DNA from: Ectothiorhodospiraceae bacterium
GTDB lineage: Bacteria; Pseudomonadota; Gammaproteobacteria; Nitrococcales; Aquisalimonadaceae
Direction of reading: 5' to 3'
Length of the DNA stretch: 48,227 bases
Assembly: GCA_020831845.1 (NCBI GenBank)
Contig: JAFIFV010000005.1
Location: 1-48,227 of the forward strand
Part shown: piece after piece, positions 24,376-34,065 of the stretch
How positions within the stretch are numbered: position 1 is the first letter of the stretch
Layout of the letters: every line of letters starts with the position of its first letter
The notes under the pieces: model-generated
The model's database searches: none
The model's input: the letters and a program-made list of their open reading frames with translations, nothing else
What the model was told of the DNA's origin: nothing
Position numbers and translations under genes: made by a program

Positions 24376-26211
24376 ATGAACCTGGGACTGCTGGTCTTTC
24401 TCGCGCTGTTGCCGCTGGCGACAGTGGCGCTGTTCCTGGTCATCCTGCGATGGCCGGCCAAATACGCCATGCCGCTGGCCTATGGTGTGGCCGTGGTGGT
24501 GGCGTTGACCTTCTGGGGGACGCAGCCGAACGTGGTGGCAGCCGCCACGGTGAACGGCGTGGTAGTGGCACTGAACATTCTGTTCATTGTCTTCGGCGCC
24601 ATCCTGTTGCTCTACACGCTGCGCGAGAGTGGTGCCATCGCGACCATCCAGCGCGGCTTCGCCGACATCTCGCCTGACCGCCGTGTGCAGGCAATCATCG
24701 TGGCGTGGCTGTTCGGTTGTCTGATTGAAGGTGCGTCCGGCTTCGGCACGCCGGCGGCGATTGCCGCCCCGCTGCTGGTAGCCCTGGGCTTCCCGGCCAT
24801 GGCCGCAGTGGTGTCCGCGCTCATCATCCAGTCCACCCCGGTCTCCTTCGGCGCCGTGGGTACGCCCATCCTGGTCGGCATCGACCAGGGGCTGGCCGGG
24901 CAGAGCGTGACCGAGCGCATGGTCGAGGCGGCGGGTACCACGCATGCGGAGTTCGTTGCCACCATCGGTATGCAGGTGGCGATGATTCACGCCATTCTGG
25001 GCATCATGGTGCCGTTGATCATGGTGGGCATGCTGACCCGCTTCTTCGGCGCCAATCGTTCCTTTATCGACGGTCTGCGTGCCTGGCCGTTCGCCATCTT
25101 TGCAGCACTGGCCTTCGTGATTCCCTACTATGCCGTGGCCGCATTGCTCGGGCCGGCATTCCCGTCGCTGATCGGCGGTCTGGTGGGCCTTGCCATCGTG
25201 GTGCCCGCGGCGCGCGCTGGGTTCCTGGTGCCCAAGGACACCTTCAATTTCGAAGAGCGCAGCAAATGGGAGCCGGAGTGGGTCAGTCGGTTCCAGGACG
25301 ATGCGCAGCCGGAGCGCAGTGATGGCGAGCAGATGTCGCAGATGAAGGCCTGGGCTCCCTACGTGATCGTTGCCATCCTGCTGGTGGTCACGCGCACCGT
25401 GGACCCGGTGGTGGCCGCGCTCCAGTCCGTGACCCTGGAGTGGCCGGATATCTTCGGCTCTGGCATCACCGCCAGCTCCCAGCCGCTATTCCTGCCCGGC
25501 TTCGTGCTGCTGGTGACCTCGCTTATCACCTATGTTCTGCACCAGATGTGGAATCATGGCAACTACCTGAATGCCTGGAAGACGGCAGGGAACACCATAC
25601 TTGCCGCGGGTGTGGCGCTGATCTTTGCGGTGCCCATGGTGCAGGTGTTCATCAACTCGGCGCCGGACGGCCTGGCCAGCGTCCAGGATATCCGCAGCGC
25701 GCTGGAGGGTGGCGTCGCCTTTGGTAATGCCGCGCAGGTGGCGAGCATGCCGGAGGTCCTGGCGCAGAGTGTTGCCTCCATGGCCGGTGGCCTGTGGCCG
25801 CTGTTCGCCCCCTTGATCGGTGGTCTTGGGGCGTTCCTCGCCGGCAGTAACACGGTGAGCAACCTGATGTTTGCCTTCTTCCAGATCTCCACCGCCGAGC
25901 AGATCGGCCTGGGCTCCTTCGGGGCCTCCATCGTGGTGGCGCTGCAGGCGGTGGGCGGTGCTGGCGGCAACATGGTGACGGTGCATAATGTGGTTGCCGC
26001 ATCCGCCACCGTGGGGCTGATCGGTCGCGAGGGCGACATCATTCGCAAGACGCTGTTGCCGATGACTTATTATGTGGTCGGCGCCGGCCTGGTGGGCATG
26101 GGGATCATCGTTGGCGGCGCCAACCCATGGTTCCTGGCCTTCCTGTTGTGGGTGGCCTTCGCAATCGGCTTCATGCTGGTTGCGAACCGGCGGCAGCCGG
26201 CCTACGCCTGA
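24376..26211 (+). CDS. lldP: L-lactate permease (LldP/LctP family)
   Basis: 611 aa from the ATG at 24376, with GGGGGAG upstream; the frame extends to 24307 without homology. It is a proton-coupled lactate/glycolate importer with about 13-14 helices. Family blocks are visible: [53 protein letters not shown], the central [18 protein letters not shown] loop and the C-terminal [17 protein letters not shown]. Length is slightly above the E. coli protein (551). No lactate dehydrogenase gene is adjacent. A strong intrinsic terminator follows. Confidence 0.95.
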   Translation: MNLGLLVFLALLPLATVALFLVILRWPAKYAMPLAYGVAVVVALTFWGTQPNVVAAATVNGVVVALNILFIVFGAILLLYTLRESGAIATIQRGFADISPDRRVQAIIVAWLFGCLIEGASGFGTPAAIAAPLLVALGFPAMAAVVSALIIQSTPVSFGAVGTPILVGIDQGLAGQSVTERMVEAAGTTHAEFVATIGMQVAMIHAILGIMVPLIMVGMLTRFFGANRSFIDGLRAWPFAIFAALAFVIPYYAVAALLGPAFPSLIGGLVGLAIVVPAARAGFLVPKDTFNFEERSKWEPEWVSRFQDDAQPERSDGEQMSQMKAWAPYVIVAILLVVTRTVDPVVAALQSVTLEWPDIFGSGITASSQPLFLPGFVLLVTSLITYVLHQMWNHGNYLNAWKTAGNTILAAGVALIFAVPMVQVFINSAPDGLASVQDIRSALEGGVAFGNAAQVASMPEVLAQSVASMAGGLWPLFAPLIGGLGAFLAGSNTVSNLMFAFFQISTAEQIGLGSFGASIVVALQAVGGAGGNMVTVHNVVAASATVGLIGREGDIIRKTLLPMTYYVVGAGLVGMGIIVGGANPWFLAFLLWVAFAIGFMLVANRRQPAYA

Positions 26212-26228
26212 TAGTCGCTACGGTAGCC

Positions 26229-26265
26229 AACCCGCAGCCTGCCTTGCGTAGGCTGCGGGTTTTTC
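26229..26265 (+). terminator. Intrinsic terminator of lldP
   Basis: AACCCGCAGCCT (26229-26240) pairs with AGGCTGCGGGTT (26250-26261), a perfect 12-bp stem with a 9-base loop, followed by TTT. It begins 18 bases after the lldP stop. Confidence 0.88.
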
Positions 26266-26308
26266 ATTGCCTGGCAGTAGATGCCGGGCTGTTCAGGGAG
26301 AGATCGCG

Positions 26309-26689
26309 ATGAAATTTCTGTGCCTGGTCTACTGTGATGAAGAGAAGCTGCATTCCCTGCCGGAGAGCCCGGAGGACAGCGAATGCATGCGTTACACCGA
26401 AGGTGTTGCGGAGAGCGGTCATATGCTCGCCGGGGAAGCGCTGGAGCCGGTACGCACCGCCACCACGGTGCGTGTTCGCGGCGGCACCGTTTCGGTGACC
26501 GATGGCCCGTTCGCGGAAACCAAGGAGCAGTTGGCGGGCTTCTATCTGCTCGAGGCGGCTGACCAGCAGGAGGCAAGCCGCCTGGCGGCTGACATACCTG
26601 CCGCCAGGGTGGGTTGCGTCGAGGTGCGTCCGGTGCGCGAGCTTCAGGTGTCAGCGGGCGAGGGCAGTGACGTCGAGGCTTTGAAATAG
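26309..26689 (+). CDS. YCII-related (DGPF domain) protein
   Basis: 126 aa from the ATG at 26309, with AGGGAGAG upstream; a frame extension to 26267 overlaps the terminator. It has the ferredoxin-like YCII/DGPF fold: MKFLCLVYCDEEKL at the N-terminus, then GTVSVTDGPFAETKEQLAGF with the name-giving DGPF, and a C-terminal VEVRPV strand. DGPF proteins often sit next to ECF sigma factors; none is present here. Function is unknown. The last 39 bp overlap the end of the convergent outer-membrane efflux gene, so the two mRNAs are complementary at their 3' ends. Confidence 0.85.
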   Translation: MKFLCLVYCDEEKLHSLPESPEDSECMRYTEGVAESGHMLAGEALEPVRTATTVRVRGGTVSVTDGPFAETKEQLAGFYLLEAADQQEASRLAADIPAARVGCVEVRPVRELQVSAGEGSDVEALK

Positions 26690-28096
26690 CTCCGGGGGCC
26701 AGCCGCCCGCCAGCGCGCGATACAGTGCGACCAGCGCCCGTGCGGACCGGGTGTGACTGACGGCAAGACCGTTCTCGTTCTCCAGCCGCACGCGTTCGGC
26801 ATCAATGACTTCCAGGAAGTCGATCACGCCGCCTTCATAACGCACCTGAGCCAGGCGCGCCGCATCCGCGCTGTCCCTGGCCGCCTGTTCCAGGTGGGCG
26901 TGCTCCTGCAACGCTCGCTGGTATCTGGCCATGGCTGTCTCCGTCTCCTCCATGGCCAGCAGGATGGTCTGCTCGTAAGCCGCCAGGCCTGCCTCCGCGT
27001 CGGCATCCGCCGCTGCCATCCGCGCGCGTACCCGACCGCTATCCAGAAATGACCAGTCGACGCCCAGCGCGATCAGCCGTGTCTCGCTGTCGCGGCTGAA
27101 CAGATCGCCGGTGCTGGCCGCGCTGGTTCCGAGGAATCCGCCCAGCGTAAAGCGGGGATAGAGATCCGCGGTGGCCACTCCGATACGCGCGGTGGCGGCT
27201 TCCAGCCGCCGCTCCGCCGCGATGATGTCCGGCCGCCGGCGCAGCAGGTCGCCGGGTAGGCCGGCGGCAACTGTTGGTGGCAGCGCAGGCGGGGGCAGGG
27301 CCGGTTCCAGACGGTCGATCAGTTCCCCTGGCTGCCTGCCCACGAGCACCGCAATGCGGTGGGTCAGTGCGGCGATCTCACCTTCCAGGAACGGGATCCG
27401 GGACAGGGTTGCCCCCAGTTGCGCCCTGGCGCGCATCCGGTCCAGTTCGGTGCCGCGTCCGGCCTCCAGGCGGGTTTCCACCAGCGCCAGCGACTGACCC
27501 TGTTTCTCGGCATTGGCCCGTGATACCCGGAGCTGCTCCTGCAAGCCCCGGAGCTGGAAATAGCTGTCCACCAGTTCGGCCACCACGACGATCCTCAGCG
27601 CATCGAGATCGGCTGCATGGGCTTCGCTGTCTGCCCTCTGGGACTGGACGCCGCGGCGCACGCGGCCGAAGAAGTCGAGTTCCCAGAACGCGCTCAGGCC
27701 CGCTTCGTAGGTTTCGCCCTCCCGCTGGCTGCGGGAGGCGCCGGGCATCTGACTGGCGCTTAGGCGCTGGTGGCCGGCACTGCCGCCGGCGGTGACGCTG
27801 GGCAACTGTTCCCGGCGGGCCTCCCCAAGCAGAGCCCGGCTTCGGTCATAGCGGGCCAGGCCGATTCGGAGATCGTGATTCGCGGTAATCGCTTCTTCCA
27901 CCAGCGCTTCCAGCAGCGGATCCCGGAACTGTTCCCAGAAGCCGGTTTGAGCCGGGGCATCGGTGTAGATCTCGGCCTCTGCCCGCTGGAACGCGTTCGG
28001 GGCGTCGATGGAGGGAGGCGCGTAGTCCGGACCCGCCGCGCATGCGGTAAGCAGCGCGGCGGCCGTCAGGCCCGGCAGCAGTTTGCTAGTTCTCAT
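26651..28096 (-). CDS. Outer-membrane efflux lipoprotein of the RND pump (OprM/NodT family)
   Basis: 481 aa from the ATG at 28096, which overlaps the end of the RND permease gene by 11 bp. Residues 1-18 form a lipoprotein signal ending in the lipobox LLTAC, so the protein is acylated and anchored in the outer membrane. It shows the two-repeat TolC/OEP fold: AITANHDLRIGLARYDRSRALLGEARREQLP and GLPGDLLRRRPDIIAAERRLEAA in the typical places. It forms the exit duct of the tripartite pump. It is the last gene of a three-gene operon (adaptor, permease, outer-membrane factor), the same order as mexEF-oprN. Confidence 0.93.
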   Translation of the reverse strand: MRTSKLLPGLTAAALLTACAAGPDYAPPSIDAPNAFQRAEAEIYTDAPAQTGFWEQFRDPLLEALVEEAITANHDLRIGLARYDRSRALLGEARREQLPSVTAGGSAGHQRLSASQMPGASRSQREGETYEAGLSAFWELDFFGRVRRGVQSQRADSEAHAADLDALRIVVVAELVDSYFQLRGLQEQLRVSRANAEKQGQSLALVETRLEAGRGTELDRMRARAQLGATLSRIPFLEGEIAALTHRIAVLVGRQPGELIDRLEPALPPPALPPTVAAGLPGDLLRRRPDIIAAERRLEAATARIGVATADLYPRFTLGGFLGTSAASTGDLFSRDSETRLIALGVDWSFLDSGRVRARMAAADADAEAGLAAYEQTILLAMEETETAMARYQRALQEHAHLEQAARDSADAARLAQVRYEGGVIDFLEVIDAERVRLENENGLAVSHTRSARALVALYRALAGGWPPELFQSLDVTALAR

Positions 28097-31000
28097 GGAT
28101 AATCTCGCTTTCGGAATGGCCGCGGCGGACACGCTCTGCGAGCTTGCGCAAGGCCACGTAGAACACCGGGGTAAGGAACAGACCGAACACCGTGACGCCG
28201 ATCATGCCGGCGAATACCGCCACGCCCAGTGCATGGCGTACCTCACTGCCGGCACCGGTGGCCAGCACCAGTGGAACCACGGCGGCGGTGAAAGTGATGG
28301 AGGTCATGATGATCGGGCGCAGCCGCAGGCGGCAGGATTCCAGCGCCGCTTCCACGATGCCGTATCCCTGGCGTTCCAGGTCCCTGGCGAATTCCACGAT
28401 AAGGATCGCGTTCTTGCACGCCAGCCCCATCAGTACCACCAGGCCGATCTGAACGAAGATATTGTTGTCGCCGCCCATCAGCCACACGCCGAACAGGGCG
28501 GAGAGGATGCACAGCGGCACGATCAGGATCACCGCCAGCGGCAGCACCCAGCTCTCGTACAGCGCCGCCAGCACCAGGAAGACCAGCAGCACTGCCAGGG
28601 GGAAGATCACCAGGTTGGCGCGCCCTTCGTTGACCTGGCGGAAGCTGAGATCGGTCCATTCGAAGCTGATTCCATTCGGCAGTACCTGCGGAGCCAGCGC
28701 CTGCACGATACCCAGTGCCTGGCTGGAGGAGAGCAGGGCAGGGTCCGCTTCGCCCATCAGGTCCGCGGCCGGGTATCCGTTGTAGCGGATGACCGGATCG
28801 GGGCCGTAGGTATCGCTGATACTCACCATGCTGCCGATCGGCACCATATCGCCGAACCGGTTCCGGGTCTGCAGGTTGGCGATGTCCTCGGCCCGGCTGC
28901 GGAACGGCGCATCCGCCTGCGCAATGACCTGATAAGTACGACCGAAGCGGTTGAAATCGTTGATATAGGCCGAGCCCAGATAGACCTGCAGCGTCTCGAA
29001 CACATCGGTGATGTCGACGCCCTGGGCCTTGGCCTTGGCGCGGTCCACCTCGGCGTCCAGCTGCGGCACATTCGCCTGGAAGGAGGAGAACGGGTAGCCC
29101 ATGCCCGGCATCTCGCTGATGGCGCCGGACAGGGCCATGACGGCGTGCTGCAGTTCGCTGTACCCGAGTCCGGCCCGATCCTGCACGTACAGCGAATAGC
29201 CGGAGCCGGTACCGATACCCAGTATGGCCGGTGGCATGATGGCGAAACCGAAGCCTTCCTGAATCTCGCCGAACCTTGCGTTCAGTTCCGCGGTAATCGA
29301 CTCGGCGGTGCGTTTGCGCGAGCCGAAATCCTCCAGCCCGAAAAATACCGTGCCGCTGTTCGGCGTATTGGTGAACTGCATCGGGTTCAGGCCAGGGAAG
29401 GCCACGGCGCTGATGATCCCGTCAGTTTCCAGGGCGATGTCGCTGACCTGCCGGACCACGGCCTCGGTCCGGTCCAGGGAGGCCCCTTCCGGCAGCTTGA
29501 TGCCGCCGATCAGGTAGAGCTTGTCCTGGGTCGGAACGAAGCCGCCGGGCACCAGCTGGAACATCATGCCGGTACCGAACAGCAGCACCGCATACACGGC
29601 GAAAACCATGCCGCGTCGGCGCAGGCTGCCGGAGACACTGGCCTGATAGCCCTCCGAGCTGCGCTGGAACATCCGGTTGAAGGGCCGGAACAGCCAGCCG
29701 AACAGGAAATTGATCACCCGCGTGGGGAGGTCCGGCGGCGCCCCGTGGGGCTTCAGCAGCATGGCTGCCAGCGCCGGGGACAGGGTCAGCGAGTTGATGC
29801 CGGAAATCACCGCGGAAATGGCGATGGTGACGGCAAACTGCCGGTAGAACTGCCCGGTGACGCCGGAGAGGAATGCCATCGGCACGAAGACCGCGCAGAG
29901 GACCAGCGAGATGGCGATGATCGGACCGCTGACCTCCCGCATGGCCTGATGGGCCGCAGCCAGTGGTTTCAGGCCCTCGGAAATGTTCCGTTCGACGTTT
30001 TCCACCACCACGATGGCGTCATCCACCACGATGCCGATGGCCAGCACCAGGCCGAACAGCGTCAGGGTGTTGATCGAAAAGCCGAGCAGATAGAGCACGG
30101 CGAAGGTGCCGACGATGGAGACCGGCACCGCCAGCAGCGGAATGATGGAGGCCCGCCAGGTCTGGAGGAACAGCACCACGACCAGCACCACCAGTACCAC
30201 CGCCTCCAGCAGCGTGACGATCACCGCGCGGATCGAGCCGCGCACGAACACGGTGGGGTCATATACCACGTCGTATTCGAGCCCGGGGGGGAAGCGCGAG
30301 GACAGCTCCTCCATCGTGCTGCGTACCGCGTTGGAGATCTCGATGGCGTTGGATCCCGGTGCCTGGAAGATGCCGATGGCCACCGCAGGCCGGTTGTTCA
30401 GTTCGGAACGCAGGGAGTATTCCGCTGCTCCCAGCTCCAGCCGAGCCACGTCCGCCAGGCGGGTCACCTGCCCGTTGTCGCCGGTGCGCAGAATGATGTC
30501 GCCGAATTCCTCCTCGCTTGCAAGGCGTCCGCGGGCGTTCACCGACACCAGGAAGTCGGCCGGGTCCGCCGTGGGCGGCGCCCCAAGCTGACCGGCCGAG
30601 ACCTGGACGTTCTGCTCCCGCACCGCGCGCACGATGTCACCGGCAGTCAGTCCTCGCGCCGCGGCCCGGTCCGGGTCCACCCAGATGCGCATGGCATAGT
30701 CGCCGGCGCCGAACACCATGGTCTGACCCACACCCTGGATCCGGGCCAATTCGTCCTTGATGCGCAGGGTGGCGTAGTTGCGCTGGTAGACGATGTCGTA
30801 GCTGTCGTCCGGGGACAGCAAGTGCACCACCATGGTCAGGTCCGGCGACTGCTTCTGCGTGGTGATGCCCTGGCGGCGCACATCCTCGGGCAGGCGCGGC
30901 AGTGCCTGGTTGACCCGGTTCTGCACCTGGACCTGTGCCTGGTCGGGGTCGGTGCCGGGCTCGAAGGTCACGGTCAGGGCCAGCACGCCGTCGCTGCCAG

Positions 31001-31250
31001 CGACCGACTTCATGTACATCATCCGCTCGACGCCGTTGATGGCTTCTTCCAGCGGTGTTGCGACCGTTTCGGAAATCTCGTCCGGGTTGGCGCCGGGGAA
31101 CACCGCCCGTACCTGGACGCTGGGGGGGACCACGTCCGGGTATTCGCTGACCGGCAGCAGGGGGAGGGTGATCAGCCCCGCGAGCAATATGCAGATGGAC
31201 AGCACAGCGGCGAACACCGGCCGATCCACGAAGAACTTTGCGAAGTTCAT
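28086..31250 (-). CDS. RND multidrug efflux permease (MexF/OqxB type)
   Basis: 1054 aa from the ATG at 31250 (MNFAKFFVDRP), chosen for homology and the GGAG upstream; a start at 31295 would add 15 residues. It is the inner-membrane proton/drug antiporter of the HAE1 class. Key features are FFVDRPVFAAVLSI, the porter domain with ATPLEEAINGVERMMYM, and helix 4 GIVVDDAIVVVENVERN (around residue 405) with the paired Asp residues of the proton relay; helices 10-12 repeat the pattern, including LVVLMGLACKNAILIVEFAR. N-terminal sequence is closest to MexF/OqxB/BpeF. Such pumps export chloramphenicol, quinolones and related compounds; exact substrates are unknown. Confidence 0.96.
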   Translation of the reverse strand: MNFAKFFVDRPVFAAVLSICILLAGLITLPLLPVSEYPDVVPPSVQVRAVFPGANPDEISETVATPLEEAINGVERMMYMKSVAGSDGVLALTVTFEPGTDPDQAQVQVQNRVNQALPRLPEDVRRQGITTQKQSPDLTMVVHLLSPDDSYDIVYQRNYATLRIKDELARIQGVGQTMVFGAGDYAMRIWVDPDRAAARGLTAGDIVRAVREQNVQVSAGQLGAPPTADPADFLVSVNARGRLASEEEFGDIILRTGDNGQVTRLADVARLELGAAEYSLRSELNNRPAVAIGIFQAPGSNAIEISNAVRSTMEELSSRFPPGLEYDVVYDPTVFVRGSIRAVIVTLLEAVVLVVLVVVLFLQTWRASIIPLLAVPVSIVGTFAVLYLLGFSINTLTLFGLVLAIGIVVDDAIVVVENVERNISEGLKPLAAAHQAMREVSGPIIAISLVLCAVFVPMAFLSGVTGQFYRQFAVTIAISAVISGINSLTLSPALAAMLLKPHGAPPDLPTRVINFLFGWLFRPFNRMFQRSSEGYQASVSGSLRRRGMVFAVYAVLLFGTGMMFQLVPGGFVPTQDKLYLIGGIKLPEGASLDRTEAVVRQVSDIALETDGIISAVAFPGLNPMQFTNTPNSGTVFFGLEDFGSRKRTAESITAELNARFGEIQEGFGFAIMPPAILGIGTGSGYSLYVQDRAGLGYSELQHAVMALSGAISEMPGMGYPFSSFQANVPQLDAEVDRAKAKAQGVDITDVFETLQVYLGSAYINDFNRFGRTYQVIAQADAPFRSRAEDIANLQTRNRFGDMVPIGSMVSISDTYGPDPVIRYNGYPAADLMGEADPALLSSSQALGIVQALAPQVLPNGISFEWTDLSFRQVNEGRANLVIFPLAVLLVFLVLAALYESWVLPLAVILIVPLCILSALFGVWLMGGDNNIFVQIGLVVLMGLACKNAILIVEFARDLERQGYGIVEAALESCRLRLRPIIMTSITFTAAVVPLVLATGAGSEVRHALGVAVFAGMIGVTVFGLFLTPVFYVALRKLAERVRRGHSESEIIHEN

Positions 31251-31319
31251 GGCAAGACTCCATCGCCTCGCCGGCGGGATCGCCGGCGCATTCAACCAGT
31301 CAATTGGAACGGTGCCGGA

Positions 31320-32513
31320 TCAGCGTGAGCTGAGGGCGCCAGCGGTATCGTTGGCGGGGTCCATGGCAACCGTTTCTGCGTCCACCGGCATACCGGGGAA
31401 GAAGATCCGCTGAACACCGTTCACCACCACCAGGTCTCCCTCGGAGAGGCCGCTGTCCACCACGCGCAGCCCATCCACGGTCCGACCCAACTGGATATCC
31501 CGCCTGTGGGCCACTCCGTCTTCCACCACGTAGACGTATTTGCGGTCCTGATCGGTGAGTACGGCCTTATCGTCGATCAGCACCGCGCTGAAGGTGCCGC
31601 TGCCCGGCATTTGCACCCTGGCGAACATGCCCGGTACGAACGTTCTGTTAGCGTTGTCCAGTGATGCCCGCACCAGGATCGTGCCGGTCGCCGCATCGAG
31701 CCGGTTATCAACGAAATCCACCGTGCCCAGGTGCGGGTAGTCGGCATCGGAGGCCAGGCCAACGCGCACCGGGGTGGCCCCGTTTCTTGAACTGGGCAGA
31801 TCGCCGGCACGCGCCATGGCCTCGTAGCGCAGGTAGGCGTGTTCGTCCGCGAAGAAATGGACGTGGACGCGGTCCAGGGACACGATGGTTGTGAGCGGGG
31901 TACCGTTGCCCTGGCCAGTGACCAGGTTGCCCACCGTGACCTGCGCGCGTCCGGCACGACCGGCAATCGGTGCGCGGACTTCCGTGAACTCCAGGTTCAA
32001 CTGGGCTGCTTCGACCGCGGTGCGCGCTGTATGCACGTCGGCTTCGGCCTGCGCCGCGGCGGCGCGGCGCTGATCCAGCTCTTCCAGGGATATCGCCTGC
32101 GATTCCGCCAGTTTTTCCGCACGCGCCGCTTCGGTACGCGTCAGTTCCGCGCGCGTTCTTGCACGGCCCAGTTCCGCTTCGGCACGGTTCAACTCGGTCC
32201 GGTACGGTCGCTGATCGATGACGAAGAGCACGTCCCCCTTGGCGACCTCCTGACCTTCATGGAAATTGATCCGCTCGATATAGCCGTTGACGCGGGGCCG
32301 CAGTTCCACTGTCTCCACTGCCTCGATGCGGCCCGTGAACGTATCCCAGAGTTGCACGTCCCGCACCACGACGTCGGCGACGCTGACCCTGGGGGGCGGA
32401 GGCGTCTGTTCAACCCCGTCTGCCTGGCTGTTGCAGCCGGCCCCGACGAGCATGCCCAGCGCCAGAACCACCGCCGCGAGGACGCGTATTTCAAGCCTGT
32501 CGTCCGTTTTCAT
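31320..32513 (-). CDS. RND efflux periplasmic adaptor (MexE/OqxA type)
   Basis: 397 aa membrane-fusion protein. A lipoprotein signal ends in VGAGC (Cys27), so it is anchored in the inner membrane facing the periplasm. The biotinyl-lipoyl halves (ELRPRVNGYIERINFHEGQ and LEFTEVRAPIAGRAGRAQV), a coiled-coil hairpin rich in Ala, Glu and Arg between them, and a beta-barrel with VRVGLASDADYPHLG are all present. It couples the permease (69 bp downstream) to the outer-membrane factor. GAGGAACAGGA precedes the ATG. A promoter with a MerR/SoxR-like operator lies about 95 bp upstream. Confidence 0.95.
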   Translation of the reverse strand: MKTDDRLEIRVLAAVVLALGMLVGAGCNSQADGVEQTPPPPRVSVADVVVRDVQLWDTFTGRIEAVETVELRPRVNGYIERINFHEGQEVAKGDVLFVIDQRPYRTELNRAEAELGRARTRAELTRTEAARAEKLAESQAISLEELDQRRAAAAQAEADVHTARTAVEAAQLNLEFTEVRAPIAGRAGRAQVTVGNLVTGQGNGTPLTTIVSLDRVHVHFFADEHAYLRYEAMARAGDLPSSRNGATPVRVGLASDADYPHLGTVDFVDNRLDAATGTILVRASLDNANRTFVPGMFARVQMPGSGTFSAVLIDDKAVLTDQDRKYVYVVEDGVAHRRDIQLGRTVDGLRVVDSGLSEGDLVVVNGVQRIFFPGMPVDAETVAMDPANDTAGALSSR

Positions 32514-32612
32514 TCCTGTTCCTCGGTCTAGAGTGAAACTTTCTCCGGAGCCCGTTCATGCGCCAGCGCCGCCGTGGACCGGAACTTTGTTGCCTGTGAA
32601 CGGGTGAAAGCG

Positions 32613-32643
32613 AGCATAAAACCTGAACCAATGTTGAGGTCAA
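32613..32643 (-). promoter_or_regulatory. MerR-type promoter with SoxR-like operator driving the RND operon
   Basis: Read on the minus strand: -35 TTGACC (complement of 32638-32643) and -10 TATGCT (complement of 32613-32618) are separated by 19 bases, the long spacer typical of MerR-family activated promoters. The spacer region carries the dyad CCTCAACATTGGTTCAGG (32622-32639), which matches the E. coli SoxR box CCTCAAGTTAACTTGAGG in all six bases of the left half and five of six on the right. Transcription would start about 95 nt ahead of the adaptor gene. No MerR/SoxR gene is in the window, so the regulator would act in trans. Confidence 0.7.
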
Positions 32644-33026
32644 TGACTGGCAGCCGTCGCTTGTCCGGTTCACTCATCACTGCATGGTGGACGTCTGCGA
32701 ATCGGTATCCGTGACGCTGCCCGCGGTGTTGTTACAGGAAGTTGCTGCTCATCCTGGTCGCGTGGGAACCATGATTTTCGACATGGCGATTGAAAGGCGC
32801 GAGGAAACTGCACTGCGCCGCTGGCCAACGCGATGCCCCGGGGAAGTGCTGATTACTTGCCCCATGTTCGAGGGGCAAACGATACGCCTGGAGGAAGTAG
32901 TTGATTAGCCGGCGGATCAGGGAAATACTTTCCCGTCCACGGGACAAAATCCCCGTTTTCGGCGCCGCAGGGCCAAAAGACCACTGTGCTGCCGAATCAA
33001 CGCTGGATCATGGAAGGACAATACCA
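32644..33026. other. 383-bp region between RND promoter and lysR
   Basis: No convincing gene. A 74-codon frame at 32684-32908 has no ribosome-binding site and no recognisable features. The right end holds the lysR ribosome-binding site. It presumably contains the lysR promoter and LysR-type binding sites, but no clear T-N11-A dyad was found. Confidence 0.5.
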
Positions 33027-34007
33027 ATGCAGCAGGATCTGAATGAAGCGGTTATTTTCGCGAAAGTGGTGGAAAAGGGAAGCTTCACCGGGGCGGCCCG
33101 CTCCCTTGGCCTGCCGAAGACCACCGTTAGCCGGAAGGTGCAGGATCTGGAACAGCGCCTGGGAGTGCGCCTGCTCAACCGGACTACCCGGCAGTTGAAT
33201 CTGACGGAAGCCGGCGCAGTCTATTTCGAGTACAGCAGCCGCATCGCCCACGAACTGGACGAAGCGGAGAACGCGGTACTGCAACTGGAAGAGAACCCGC
33301 GCGGCTGGCTGCGCGTCACGGCGCCTTTCACGCTGTGTTCCGAGGTGCTTTCCGGCCTGATGCGGGATTTTCGTGAATTGTACCCGGATGTCCGGATCGA
33401 TCTTGTTCTATCCAATGACCGACTCGATCTGATCGCCGAACAGATTGACGTTGCAATTCGGGTCGGACCGATGCCGGATTCGAGTCTGGTGGCGCGGACC
33501 ATTTCCCGCTATCGCTCGTTCATCTATGCCAGCGAGAGCTACATCGAGCGTTACGGCGAGCCCCGCGTGCCGGAGGATCTGGAGCGGCATCATGCGCTGG
33601 CCGGGCCAGCGGATCGTCGGGGCAGCCGTCACGCCTGGCTGTTGCAGCATGGGGGCCGTGGCGAGGAGTTCACCATCAATCCGGTCGCCGTCGCGAACGA
33701 TCCGTTTGCGCTGCGCTCGCTGTTGCTCGGTGGCCACGGGCTGATGCTGAGCAGCGAGTTCATCATGTGTCACGATCTGCAGCGCGGGGCGGTGCGTCGG
33801 GTCCTCGAAGGATGGACCGGACCGGAAATGCAGCTGTCCGCGGTTTATCCGGGAGGTCGGGTTGTGCCGCCCAAGGTGCGCAGCTTCGTGGATTTCGTGA
33901 CGGAGCGCCTGCGTCTCGACAACATGCTCTGCGCTGCGGAAGCCTTCGCGGACGCCGGGAAGCAGGGCCGCGATGGTCGTGTCGCTCCGGAACTCGACAT
34001 TGCCTGA
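33027..34007 (+). CDS. LysR-family transcriptional regulator
   Basis: 326 aa from the ATG at 33027, preceded by GGAAGGA. The winged-helix DNA-binding domain covers residues 1-62: FAKVVEKGSFTGAARSLGLP, KTTVSRKVQDLEQRLGVRLL, NRTTRQLNLTEAG. The effector domain follows, with VRIDLVLSNDRLDLIAEQIDVAIRVG split over positions 120-145, typical of the CrgA/DsdC-like group. It is divergent from the RND operon (513 bp apart), the same layout as mexT with mexEF-oprN, so it may regulate the pump together with the SoxR-like site. It could also act on the pfpI/nfsA pair downstream. Confidence 0.9.
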   Translation: MQQDLNEAVIFAKVVEKGSFTGAARSLGLPKTTVSRKVQDLEQRLGVRLLNRTTRQLNLTEAGAVYFEYSSRIAHELDEAENAVLQLEENPRGWLRVTAPFTLCSEVLSGLMRDFRELYPDVRIDLVLSNDRLDLIAEQIDVAIRVGPMPDSSLVARTISRYRSFIYASESYIERYGEPRVPEDLERHHALAGPADRRGSRHAWLLQHGGRGEEFTINPVAVANDPFALRSLLLGGHGLMLSSEFIMCHDLQRGAVRRVLEGWTGPEMQLSAVYPGGRVVPPKVRSFVDFVTERLRLDNMLCAAEAFADAGKQGRDGRVAPELDIA

Positions 34008-34015
34008 GGGCTGAC

Positions 34016-34060
34016 GGCGGGGCCTTGGCGGGGCCCCGCCGCAGGGAGCGCTTCCCTGCG
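34016..34060. terminator. Tandem hairpins between convergent lysR and pfpI-like genes
   Basis: Two GC-rich stems fill the 58-bp gap: GGCGGGGCC/GGCCCCGCC (34016-34024 with 34032-34040) and CGCAGGGA/TCCCTGCG (34040-34047 with 34053-34060). Neither has a T run; together they probably stop transcription from both sides. Confidence 0.55.
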
Positions 34061-34065
34061 CCCAT

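Noticed and set aside
28083..31328. 1081-codon plus-strand frame across the RND permease
   Set aside because: His/Gln/Gly-rich low-complexity translation, the shadow of the well-supported permease on the other strand.
32684..32908. 74-codon frame between the RND promoter and lysR
   Set aside because: No ribosome-binding site, no recognisable features and unusual composition; treated as chance.
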